The notes beneath the pieces are model-generated. The model was not told the DNA's origin. It did not search any database and saw only the letters and a list, made by a program, of their open reading frames with translations. Positions 1 to 5,677 of a DNA stretch of 5,693 nucleotides are shown here, one piece after another; position 1 is the first letter of the stretch; the number at the start of each line of letters is the position of its first letter. The stretch is from NCBI GenBank assembly GCA_021808195.1, contig JAKBCE010000164.1, positions 1-5,693 on the forward strand. Reading direction: 5' to 3'. The position numbers and the translations under genes were made by a program. Origin of the DNA: Pseudomonadota bacterium (GTDB lineage Bacteria; Pseudomonadota; Gammaproteobacteria; Steroidobacterales; Steroidobacteraceae).

Positions 1-861
1 AAGGTCCCGTTCATCAGCTTCCAGAACAACCTGTTCAACGATGCGGCGGTGGCGATGCCCTCGCCGCTCGGCGAGCAGCTGCCGAGCGAAACCCGCTCCA
101 CCGCCCTGAAGCACGGGTGGGCCTGGAAGATTCCGCTCACCAACCGCTACGGCAACGGGTACGTTTACAGCTCGAAATTCTGCACCGCAGATGCCGCCGA
201 AACCGAACTGCGCGCACATCTCGGGCTGCTCGAGTCGGACCTCGAGGCACGCCACGTGAAGATGAAGGTCGGCCGGGTCGCAGCGCCCTGGCAGGCCAAC
301 TGCCTGGCGATCGGTCTCGCCCAGGGGTTCGTCGAACCGCTGGAGGCCACGGCCCTGATGGTGATCCAGTACATGGCGATGAATTTCCTTGCGCTGCTCG
401 AGCGGGGCGATCTCACCGAAGAGGCGCGCACGCGATTCAATGCGCTCGTGAACCGCAACTTCGAGGGCATCCGCGACTACATCTGCACCCACTACAAGAC
501 CAATTCGCGCACCGATACCGAGTACTGGCGGGCCAATGCGGCCAACATGGACCTCTCGGACAACCTGAAGAAGATTCTCTCGCGCTGGGTGACGGGCAAG
601 AGCATCGTGCCGGGCCTGCGCGCCCAGGAATTCGGCCAGGGCTATCCGGTGATGTCGTGGTTTGCGATTCTCGCCGGCATGGGCATCTTCCCGCAGCCCC
701 AGGCGCTGCGCCCGCCGAGCGCGCAGGAGGCGCGCTACGAACTGTCCGAGGTGGACGCGCTGCTGCAGCGCTGCGCCGGGAACTACCTCGATCACCGCGC
801 GGCGCTCGAGCGCATTGCGCCCGCTCGAGCGCCCCTGACGCTGCAGTTGTACTTCTGGTGA
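1..861 (+). CDS. Flavin-dependent tryptophan halogenase family protein, C-terminal part (5' end outside window)
   Basis: The reading frame is open from base 1, so the start lies upstream; 286 codons remain before TGA at 859-861. The family uses FADH2, O2 and chloride or bromide to halogenate tryptophan or another aromatic substrate in the cytoplasm. Visible hallmarks, numbered in the fragment, are the WxWxIP motif as GWAWKIPL (W40, W42, I44, P45), the GYVYSSKF segment (53-60), and the block WQANCLAIGLAQGFVEPLEATAL (97-119). In PrnA the WxWxIP motif lies near residue 272, so roughly 230 residues are missing. These include the GxGxxG FAD site and the catalytic lysine, so activity cannot be judged here. 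The Glu of PLEA (E115) matches the catalytic PrnA Glu346, and the following residue is Ala instead of the PrnA Ser347. The C-terminus looks complete. The gene converges on the PadR gene with a 40-bp gap. Family assignment is firm; the substrate is unknown. Confidence 0.9.
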   Translation, partial: KVPFISFQNNLFNDAAVAMPSPLGEQLPSETRSTALKHGWAWKIPLTNRYGNGYVYSSKFCTADAAETELRAHLGLLESDLEARHVKMKVGRVAAPWQANCLAIGLAQGFVEPLEATALMVIQYMAMNFLALLERGDLTEEARTRFNALVNRNFEGIRDYICTHYKTNSRTDTEYWRANAANMDLSDNLKKILSRWVTGKSIVPGLRAQEFGQGYPVMSWFAILAGMGIFPQPQALRPPSAQEARYELSEVDALLQRCAGNYLDHRAALERIAPARAPLTLQLYFW

Positions 862-901
862 ACGGTCCCGCGGCCGCCTCGGACCGCGCGGACCGGCGTG
901 C

Positions 902-1537
902 TCAGGTCTTGCCGCGGATCTGCGCGGCGGCATCTTTGAGGATCTCGACGATGCGTCGCTTCTCCTCCGCCGAGCTGTGGCGCTTTTCGCGCAGCGCCTG
1001 TGCCAGCGTCTCGCGCACCGCCGAGAGCTCGCGCCAGCCGCTCTGCTCATCCTCCTCCAGCGCGCCGAGAGCCTCACGGACCCGCCCCATCTTGCGACCC
1101 GCCTGGGCGATCTGGCTCAGCATCGCATCGGCCGCCGCACGGTTCTCGCTCAGATACGTGCTGCCCGCCTCGGTGATGCCGTAGAGCTTCTTCGCGCCCT
1201 CGGGCGTGACGCTCGCGTAGCCCATCTCCTCCAGCCAGGTGAGCGCCGGGTACACCATGCCGGGGCTCGGCGTGTAGAAGCCCTCGGAGCGCTCCTCCAG
1301 CGCCTTGATCAGCTCGTAGCCGTGACGGGCCTGCTCGGCGAGCAGCGCGAGCAACACCAGCTGCAGGTCCCCGGAGGCCAGCCGCCGGCCGGCGCGGAAG
1401 GCACCGCCGCCCATGCCCATACCGCCCATGAAGCCGTGGAAATGTCCGAATCCCCCGCCGCGCCGATGGCCCATCAAGTGGAAGTGGGCCTCGAAGTCTT
1501 CGCGGTGACCGGCGTGATGATGAAAATGTCTGTGCAT
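902..1537 (-). CDS. PadR-family transcriptional repressor with His-rich N-terminus (YqjI-like)
   Basis: This 211-residue protein begins with a low-complexity segment containing 11 His in the first 34 residues (MHRHFHHHAGH...), then a Gly/Met-rich linker (27-49). The PadR winged helix follows at about 57-128, with HGYELIKALEE (72-82), the signature YTPSPGMVYPALTWLEE (88-104), and ITEAG near 121-125. An acidic and basic helical C-terminus of about 80 residues is the usual PadR dimerisation part. The same plan, including a metal-binding His-rich leader and the YTPSPG core, is known from E. coli YqjI, a nickel-responsive repressor of the ferric-reductase gene yqjH and of itself. Metal sensing here is therefore inferred. 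The ATG start is supported by an upstream AGGA eight bases away and a good promoter. The gene is transcribed divergently from the MarR gene; no yqjH-like gene lies in the window. The PadR family call is firm; the metal role is probable. Confidence 0.92.
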   Translation of the reverse strand: MHRHFHHHAGHREDFEAHFHLMGHRRGGGFGHFHGFMGGMGMGGGAFRAGRRLASGDLQLVLLALLAEQARHGYELIKALEERSEGFYTPSPGMVYPALTWLEEMGYASVTPEGAKKLYGITEAGSTYLSENRAAADAMLSQIAQAGRKMGRVREALGALEEDEQSGWRELSAVRETLAQALREKRHSSAEEKRRIVEILKDAAAQIRGKT

Positions 1538-1542
1538 AACAA

Positions 1543-1549
1543 CCGTCCT
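1543..1549 (-). promoter_or_regulatory. Ribosome binding site of the PadR gene
   Basis: On the minus strand AGGACGG precedes the ATG at 1537. Eight bases separate AGGA from the start codon, which supports this start and the inclusion of the His-rich leader in the protein. Confidence 0.7.
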
Positions 1550-1561
1550 AATTTACGACAG

Positions 1562-1579
1562 ACATATCTTACGATATGT
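1562..1579. promoter_or_regulatory. Probable PadR operator: perfect inverted repeat over the -10 box
   Basis: ACATATC (1562-1568), TTAC (1569-1572) and GATATGT (1573-1579) form a perfect 7+7 inverted repeat in an AT-rich pocket of an otherwise GC-rich region. The outer ACAT/ATGT half-sites fit the ATGT/ACAT character described for PadR-family operators. The repeat covers the whole predicted -10 box of the PadR gene, so the simplest reading is autorepression. A second TTACGA occurs at 1553-1558, 16 bp from the TTACGA at 1569-1574, and might extend the site. Confidence 0.7.
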
Positions 1580-1593
1580 TTTTTGAGTGTCAA
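1566..1593 (-). promoter_or_regulatory. Sigma-70-type promoter of the PadR gene
   Basis: On the minus strand a perfect -35 box TTGACA (1593-1588) is followed after 16 bases by TAAGAT (1571-1566), a 4/6 match to the -10 consensus. A transcript would start near 1559, giving a leader of about 22 nt that carries the ribosome binding site. The -10 box lies inside the inverted repeat at 1562-1579, as expected for a repressed promoter. Confidence 0.75.
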
Positions 1594-1669
1594 GACCGGC
1601 GCGAGGGCCGTTCAGCCGGCGCAGATCGGCACCGCTCCACACCCATGCCTTTGAAGTTAAAGAGAAATA

Positions 1670-1699
1670 TTGCGGCGCATCCCATAGAGCCGAATTTAT
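1670..1699 (+). promoter_or_regulatory. Candidate promoter of the MarR operon
   Basis: TTGCGG (1670-1675, 4/6 to the -35 consensus) and ATTTAT (1694-1699, 3/6 to the -10) are separated by 18 bases in a locally AT-rich stretch. Transcription would begin near 1706, at the edge of the palindrome at 1707-1730, which suits repression by the first gene of the operon. The boxes are weak. Alternatives closer to the gene (for example TACCCT at 1746-1751, giving a nearly leaderless transcript) cannot be excluded. Confidence 0.3.
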
Positions 1700-1706
1700 G
1701 AAGCCG

Positions 1707-1730
1707 ACCTGTTCAGTTAACTGTTCAGGT
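1707..1730. promoter_or_regulatory. Probable MarR operator: 24-bp near-palindrome
   Basis: The site reads ACCTG (1707-1711), TT, CAGTTAACTG (1714-1723), TT, CAGGT (1726-1730). The central 10 bp and the outer 5-bp arms are perfectly symmetric; only the two TT pairs break the symmetry, so 20 of 24 positions agree. The same stretch also reads as a direct repeat CTGTTCAG-TTAA-CTGTTCAG. It sits 27 bp upstream of the MarR-family start codon, where an autoregulatory operator is normally found. Binding by this MarR protein is inferred from position and symmetry. Confidence 0.7.
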
Positions 1731-1757
1731 TGCCTTCATATCTGGTACCCTGCCGGC

Positions 1758-2210
1758 ATGTCGACCACACCTGCGGTCCCGGTTGAACCGACCATCGCCG
1801 CCCTGGCGGCTCAGTTGCGCATTGTGAGCGGGAAGCTCGCCCGGCGGCTGCGCGAGCACGGGCACTTCGGGGAGCTCACCTGGACGCAGATGAAGGTGCT
1901 CGGGCGGCTCGATCGGGATGGGCCGGCCACGGTGAGTGCGCTGGCGCACGCCGAAGGCATCCGGCCCCAATCCATGGGGGCGACGGTGGCGGCCCTGAAG
2001 TCGGCCGGTCTGATCAGCGGGGCCCCCGATCCGCACGATGGGCGCCAGACACTGCTGTCGCTGACTCCCGCCTGCCACGAGTGGATCCAGGCGTCGCGCG
2101 CGGCGCGCGAAGACTGGCTGATGCATGCCATCGCCAGCCGGCTCGATCCGCCGCAGCACGCCGCCCTTGCCGATGCCATTGGACTGCTCGAGCGACTGCT
2201 CGAACCCTGA
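1758..2210 (+). CDS. MarR-family transcriptional regulator
   Basis: This 150-residue protein has the size and layout of MarR dimeric winged-helix regulators, which usually repress an adjacent operon and release DNA on binding aromatic or other small ligands. The N-terminal dimerisation helix spans about 12-36. The winged helix spans about 41-103: TWTQMKVLGRL (41-51), helix-turn-helix TVSALAHAEGIRPQSMGATVAALKSAGLI (58-86), and the wing with DPHDGRQ (91-97), matching the family's D-x-R/D-x-GR signature. A C-terminal helix closes the dimer. The ATG at 1758 gives the family's usual length and lies downstream of the palindrome at 1707-1730. Upstream in-frame ATGs (1587, 1698) would place that palindrome inside the gene and add unrelated sequence. 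No clear Shine-Dalgarno precedes the start, so initiation may be weak or nearly leaderless. It is the first gene of a cassette with the MFS pump (61-bp gap) and the hydrolase. Its ligand is unknown. Confidence 0.93.
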   Translation: MSTTPAVPVEPTIAALAAQLRIVSGKLARRLREHGHFGELTWTQMKVLGRLDRDGPATVSALAHAEGIRPQSMGATVAALKSAGLISGAPDPHDGRQTLLSLTPACHEWIQASRAAREDWLMHAIASRLDPPQHAALADAIGLLERLLEP

Positions 2211-2222
2211 ACCGCAGCGCAC

Positions 2223-2241
2223 CGCCCGCACCGAGCGGGCG
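2223..2241 (+). other. GC hairpin between the MarR and MFS genes
   Basis: CGCCCGC (2223-2229) and GCGGGCG (2235-2241) are perfect complements around a 5-base loop, ACCGA. No T-run follows, so it is not a standard terminator. It lies 12 bases after the MarR stop and 30 bases before the MFS start, where it could set relative expression of the two genes through mRNA stability or partial attenuation. Function is inferred from position only, and hairpins are common by chance at this GC content. Confidence 0.4.
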
Positions 2242-2271
2242 AGCCGCCCCACCGAACTCCACGAGCACACC

Positions 2272-4062
2272 ATGGACTCCCCCACCGCATCGTCGCGCTA
2301 CAAATGGATCGCGCTCTCGAACACCACCATCGCCGTGCTGCTCGCGACGATCGATTCCTCGATCATGCTGATCGCGATGCCGGAGATCTTCCACGGCATC
2401 GGCCTTAATCCCCTCAAGCCGCACAACACCCTGTACCTGCTGTGGATGATTCTCGGCTATCAGGTGGTCACCAGCGTGCTCGTGGTGAGTCTCGGGCGCC
2501 TCGGTGACATGTTCGGGCGCGTGCGAATGTACAACCTCGGGTTCATCATCTACACCGTCGCCTCGCTGGCACTGACTCTCGACCCGTACACCGGCCAGGT
2601 CGGCGCGCTGTGGCTGGTGGTCGGCCGGGTCGTTCAGGGGATCGGGGCGGCTTTCCTGGTGGCCAACTCCGGAGCGATCCTCACCGATGCGTTCCCGCCC
2701 GAACAGCGGGGTCTCGCTCTCGGCATCAACAACGTCGCCGGAATCAGCGGCAACTTCCTCGGACTGATTCTCGGCGGCGTGCTCGCGGCCATCCATTGGC
2801 GGCTGATCTTCCTGGTGTCGGTGCCGTTCGGTCTGTTCGGCACCCTGTGGTCCTACTGGAAACTGCGTGAGATCGGCCAGCGCACGCGCACCCCCGTCGA
2901 CTGGGGCGGCAACATCACCTTCGCCACCGGGCTGACCCTGATCATGATCGGCATCACTTTCGGCATCCAGCCGGCCGGCACTCATGCCATGGGCTGGATG
3001 AGCCCGCAGGTGCTCGGGTTGCTCGGGTCGGGCATGGCCGCCATGATCGCCTTCGGCTTCATCGAGGCGCGCGCACGTGCCCCGATGTTCCGCCTGCCGC
3101 TGTTTCGCATCCGGGCGTTTTCCTTCGGCACGCTCTCGACGTTCCTCTCGGCCATCGGCCGCGGCGGCCTGATGTTCATGCTGATCATCTGGCTGCAGGG
3201 CGTCTGGCTGCCGCTGCACGGGTACAGCTTCGCGCAAACCCCGCTCTGGGCCGGCATCTTCATGCTGCCGCTCAGCGCCGGGTTCCTGATCGCCGGTCCG
3301 CTCTCCGGGATTCTCTCCGACCGGCTCGGGGCACGTTATTTCGCCACGGGCGGCATGATCGGCGCGGCGCTCAGCCTGGCGCTGCTGATGCTGCTGCCGA
3401 TCGACTTCGGTTACGGCGCGTTCGCCGCGATCCTGCTGCTCACGGGCATCTCCATGGGCGCCTTCGCCGCTCCGAATCGCGCCGCGGTGATGAACAGTCT
3501 GCCGGCGAGCGACCGCGGCGCCGGCGGGGCGATGAACGCCACCTTCCAGAACTCGGCCCAGGTCCTGTCCATCGGGATCTTCTTCTCGCTCATGATCGCC
3601 GGACTGTCCGACACCCTCTCGAGCACGCTGCGCCAGGGACTGATCAAACACGGCGTCTCTGCCGCGATCGCAGCGCACGTCGCCTCGCTGCCGCCCGTCA
3701 CCGTGCTGTTCGCGGCATTCCTCGGCTACAACCCGGTGCGCGCCCTCCTCGCTCCTGCGGTGCTCGCGCACCTGCCGGACGCCGATCGGGCCACGCTCAC
3801 CGGACACGCCTTCTTCCCGCGGCTCATTGCCGCGCCCTTCCACGCCGGTCTGAACGCAGCCTTCTCATTCGCCATCGTGGCCTGCCTGATTGCCGCCGCC
3901 GCGTCCTGGTCGCGAGGCTCCCGCTACGTTCACCACGACGAGGCCGCAGCTCCGTCGACGACGCACGCGCCACGCCCGACGGCCACCGCGACCGCCGCCC
4001 ATCCCCATCTTGAAGCGCCGCGCAGTCCTGCGCTGCCGGCAGACACAGGAGAGCACAGATGA
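2272..4062 (+). CDS. MFS drug exporter, DHA2/EmrB-QacA type, 14 TM
   Basis: This 596-residue inner-membrane protein is a probable proton-coupled exporter of toxic organic compounds. I count 14 hydrophobic segments, starting near residues 12, 53, 86, 111, 148, 176, 214, 245, 282, 325, 356, 382, 424 and 523, as in the DHA2 family. Motif D-like ATIDSSIMLIAMPEI (25-39), motif A GRLGDMFGR (75-83) and motif B-like VVGRVVQGIGAAF (116-128) are present, and HWRLIFLVSVPFG (175-187) matches the family's typical TM6 entry. In TM5 the antiporter motif C reads GLILGG (164-169): the usual GP is GL, so the proline is missing. The TM13-TM14 loop is long (about 446-522, predicted periplasmic). The last 45 residues are a hydrophilic Ala/Pro/Thr/His tail, presumably cytoplasmic. 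The ATG at 2272 places TM1 directly after a short hydrophilic N-terminus; its ribosome site (ACGAG at 2261-2265) is weak. The gene follows MarR and overlaps the hydrolase by 4 bp. Family is firm; the substrate is unknown. Confidence 0.92.
   Translation: MDSPTASSRYKWIALSNTTIAVLLATIDSSIMLIAMPEIFHGIGLNPLKPHNTLYLLWMILGYQVVTSVLVVSLGRLGDMFGRVRMYNLGFIIYTVASLALTLDPYTGQVGALWLVVGRVVQGIGAAFLVANSGAILTDAFPPEQRGLALGINNVAGISGNFLGLILGGVLAAIHWRLIFLVSVPFGLFGTLWSYWKLREIGQRTRTPVDWGGNITFATGLTLIMIGITFGIQPAGTHAMGWMSPQVLGLLGSGMAAMIAFGFIEARARAPMFRLPLFRIRAFSFGTLSTFLSAIGRGGLMFMLIIWLQGVWLPLHGYSFAQTPLWAGIFMLPLSAGFLIAGPLSGILSDRLGARYFATGGMIGAALSLALLMLLPIDFGYGAFAAILLLTGISMGAFAAPNRAAVMNSLPASDRGAGGAMNATFQNSAQVLSIGIFFSLMIAGLSDTLSSTLRQGLIKHGVSAAIAAHVASLPPVTVLFAAFLGYNPVRALLAPAVLAHLPDADRATLTGHAFFPRLIAAPFHAGLNAAFSFAIVACLIAAAASWSRGSRYVHHDEAAAPSTTHAPRPTATATAAHPHLEAPRSPALPADTGEHR
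4047..4062 (+). promoter_or_regulatory. Ribosome binding site and ATGA stop-start overlap of MFS and hydrolase genes
   Basis: AGGAG (4047-4051) lies 7 bases before the ATG at 4059, inside the last codons of the MFS gene. The MFS stop TGA (4060-4062) shares bases with that ATG (ATGA, 4-bp overlap). This is the classic arrangement for translational coupling, and it fixes the hydrolase start. Confidence 0.85.
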
Positions 4063-4802
4063 TCGAACGACACGAACGCATTGAGGGCGCAGAGGGCGCG
4101 ATGGACCTGTTCATCGCGCGGCCCGAGGGTCCCGGCCCCTTCCCGGTGATCGTGGAAATCATGGACGCCCTCGGCATGCGCGAGGAACTGCATGAGCACG
4201 CTCGCCGTGTCGCCCGCTGGGGCTACTGCGTGCTCGCCCCCGACCTGTTCCACCGCGCCGGTCTCAAAGGTCCGCTGGATCTGACCCGTCCGGACACCCT
4301 GACCCAGATCCGCGCCGCGATGACGGCACTGACCGACCCCCTGGCCGTGCGCGACGTCGAGAACGCCCTGGCGCTCGTCGCGGCGGACCCGGCGGCCGAC
4401 CCGGCGCGCATCGGCCTGTACGGATTCTGCATGGGCGGGCGACTCGCCCTGACACTCGCGCAGCGTCTCGGCGCGCGCGTCGCCGCGGCCGCTTCGGTCC
4501 ATCCGGGTGGACTGGTCACGGACGAGCCCGGATCACCGCACCGGCACCTCGACCAGGTCGCCGCGCAGTTGTATTTCGGGATTGCCGATCAGGATGCGCA
4601 TGCGACGCCCGCCCAGATGCAGATCCTCGAGCAGGCGCTCACGGCACGGCAGATCGCCTATCAGCTCGAATGTCATCCCGGCGCCCTGCATGGATTCATG
4701 ATGCCGAGCCGCAAGGACGTGTACCACGCCGCGGCGGCCGAGAAGGTCTGGGGTCGCATCGAAACGCTGTTTGCGCGGACACTCGTGCCGCGACCGGCCT
4801 GA
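4059..4802 (+). CDS. Dienelactone hydrolase family protein
   Basis: This 247-residue, probably cytoplasmic alpha/beta-hydrolase belongs to the dienelactone hydrolase family, whose founding member opens the lactone ring in chlorocatechol degradation; many relatives act on other esters or lactones. The nucleophile elbow is GFCMGG (122-127) with C124 in place of serine, typical of the family. The likely acid is D179 in IADQDAH (175-181), with D177 as an alternative. The catalytic His is H211 in ALHGF (209-213). The N-terminal strand FPVIVEIMDALGMRE (28-42) places an acidic residue, D36, where the founding enzyme has Glu36. Length is within the usual 230-260 range and there is no signal peptide. 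The start is fixed by AGGAG seven bases upstream and the 4-bp overlap with the MFS gene. Being coupled to an exporter and a MarR regulator suggests that it modifies the compound the pump exports, or its derivative. The true substrate is unknown, and no catechol-pathway enzyme is nearby. Confidence 0.92.
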   Translation: MIERHERIEGAEGAMDLFIARPEGPGPFPVIVEIMDALGMREELHEHARRVARWGYCVLAPDLFHRAGLKGPLDLTRPDTLTQIRAAMTALTDPLAVRDVENALALVAADPAADPARIGLYGFCMGGRLALTLAQRLGARVAAAASVHPGGLVTDEPGSPHRHLDQVAAQLYFGIADQDAHATPAQMQILEQALTARQIAYQLECHPGALHGFMMPSRKDVYHAAAAEKVWGRIETLFARTLVPRPA

Positions 4803-4824
4803 GTCCGGGCGCCGAAACGCGAGT

Positions 4825-4850
4825 GCTGCGGGGGCCTCGGCCCCCGCAGC
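4825..4850. terminator. Strong hairpin between convergent genes, probable shared terminator
   Basis: GCTGCGGGGGC (4825-4835) and GCCCCCGCAGC (4840-4850) form a perfect 11-bp stem around the tetraloop CTCG. It starts 22 bases after the hydrolase stop and ends one base before the stop codon of the sugar transferase on the other strand, so it could serve both transcripts. Neither side has a clear T-run, so termination may be inefficient or Rho-assisted, or the element may act as a 3'-end stabiliser. Confidence 0.65.
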
Positions 4851-4851
4851 C

Positions 4852-5517
4852 TCAATAGGCACCGCGGCCGGCGATGACGACCTTGACGGTCTGAAGCAGG
4901 ATCTTCAGATCCAGTCCGATGCACATCTTGCGCACGTAACACACATCCATGATGACTCGCCGCCGGTAGCCGGTGTCATTGCGTCCGGCCACTTGCCACA
5001 GGCCGGTCACGCCGGGACGAACGGTGAGGTACGAACGCAGATGCCGCCCGTAGCGGTGCATCTCCTCGGCGACGATGGGCCGAGGACCGACCAGGCTCAT
5101 CTGTCCGCGCAGCACGTTCCACAGCTGCGGCAGCTCATCGAGGCTGCTGCGGCGCAGGAAGCGTCCCAGGCGGGTCACGCGCGGATCCGTTCTGAGCTTC
5201 TGATTGTGCGCCCACTCGACGCGCGCGAGCGGATCGTGCTCGAGCAGCTGTTGCAGTTGCTGCTCGGCGTTCACCACCATGGTCCGAAATTTCAGACATT
5301 CGAAGATCCGACCGTCTTTGCCGACCCGCAAATGGCGAAAGAGGATCGGCTCGCCGCGCCACCCCAGGCACGCGGCGATGAATACCATGAACGGACCGAA
5401 CGCCAGCCCGATCACGAGCGCTCCGAGCACGTCGATGCCGCGTTTGGATGCGGAATAGACTGCCGGGTGCGCACGCGGCGGCGACTCGCCCAAGGTGGCC
5501 CCGGTGCACGCCGACAC
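4852..5517 (-). CDS. Polyprenyl-phosphate sugar-1-phosphate transferase, WbaP-like catalytic domain only
   Basis: This enzyme should transfer a hexose-1-phosphate from a nucleotide sugar to undecaprenyl phosphate at the cytoplasmic face of the inner membrane, the first step of exopolysaccharide or O-antigen unit assembly. The 221-residue protein shows the bacterial sugar transferase domain throughout: SKRGID (24-29), one hydrophobic helix (about 29-51, probably the re-entrant anchor), KFRTM (76-80), the catalytic Asp-Glu pair in [11 protein letters not shown] (D127, E128), SLVGPRP (141-147), [14 protein letters not shown] (167-180), and a C-terminal RGAY. These details resemble WbaP (Gal-1-P), but the sugar cannot be read from sequence. 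WbaP and WcaJ are usually about 460-480 residues with an N-terminal multi-TM module; here only the catalytic domain is present, as in small PglC-type enzymes. The start is the GTG at 5517. A TTG eight codons later is an alternative, and an in-frame stop lies at 5580-5578. No strong ribosome site is visible, so the start is uncertain. It converges on the hydrolase gene. Confidence 0.9.
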   Translation of the reverse strand: MSACTGATLGESPPRAHPAVYSASKRGIDVLGALVIGLAFGPFMVFIAACLGWRGEPILFRHLRVGKDGRIFECLKFRTMVVNAEQQLQQLLEHDPLARVEWAHNQKLRTDPRVTRLGRFLRRSSLDELPQLWNVLRGQMSLVGPRPIVAEEMHRYGRHLRSYLTVRPGVTGLWQVAGRNDTGYRRRVIMDVCYVRKMCIGLDLKILLQTVKVVIAGRGAY

Positions 5518-5646
5518 CGCGCTCGAAACGCGACGGGACCGGTGGCGGGCGCGGATCCATCGAATGTCATAGGGCCTTCAGCGCCCGGCGGTCGCGATCC
5601 TGCGAGGCTCCTGCCCGCAGGTCCCGCCGCTGCCTGGCATTGTTGT

Positions 5647-5677
5647 GCTTCGAGGGCTTCGAGGCGCGACAGGTCGC
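5647..5677. repeat. 9-bp tandem repeat next to a 12-bp palindrome
   Basis: GCTTCGAGG occurs twice in tandem (5647-5655 and 5656-5664). It is followed at 5666-5677 by GCGAC-AG-GTCGC, a short inverted repeat. Both lie upstream of the sugar transferase on its own strand. They could be regulatory or chance structure in GC-rich DNA. Confidence 0.4.

Noticed and set aside
862..901. Terminator between the convergent halogenase and PadR genes
   Set aside because: CGGTCC at 863-868 can pair with GGACCG at 881-886 or 890-895, but the stems are only 6 bp with long loops and there is no T-run; too weak to call.
117..1184. Open frame on the plus strand running across the halogenase, the gap and part of the PadR gene
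   Set aside because: It is an out-of-frame shadow: Arg/Ala-rich, no recognisable motif, and it overlaps two well-supported genes.
977..1654. Plus-strand open frame opposite the PadR gene
   Set aside because: It is antisense to a clear PadR protein and its promoter, and its product is low-complexity Arg/Leu/Ala sequence.
1587..1757. N-terminal extension of the MarR protein from ATG 1587 or 1698
   Set aside because: It would put the operator-like palindrome inside the coding region and exceed the usual family length. The added residues resemble no MarR N-terminus.
1746..1757. Leaderless promoter for MarR with TACCCT as the -10 box
   Set aside because: Spacing to the ATG would fit a leaderless transcript, but both the -10 and the matching -35 (TTCAGG, 1724-1729) are weak; kept only as an alternative.
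2125..2271. Earlier start for the exporter inside the MarR gene
   Set aside because: It would add about 49 hydrophilic residues in front of TM1 and overlap MarR by 86 bp. The ATG at 2272 gives a normal N-terminus.
2014..3843. Very long open frame (609 codons) on the minus strand opposite the exporter
   Set aside because: The translation is a monotonous Arg/Gly/Glu/Asp/Gln/His mix with no domain, as expected for the antisense of a GC-rich membrane-protein gene. The plus-strand frame has clear MFS motifs.
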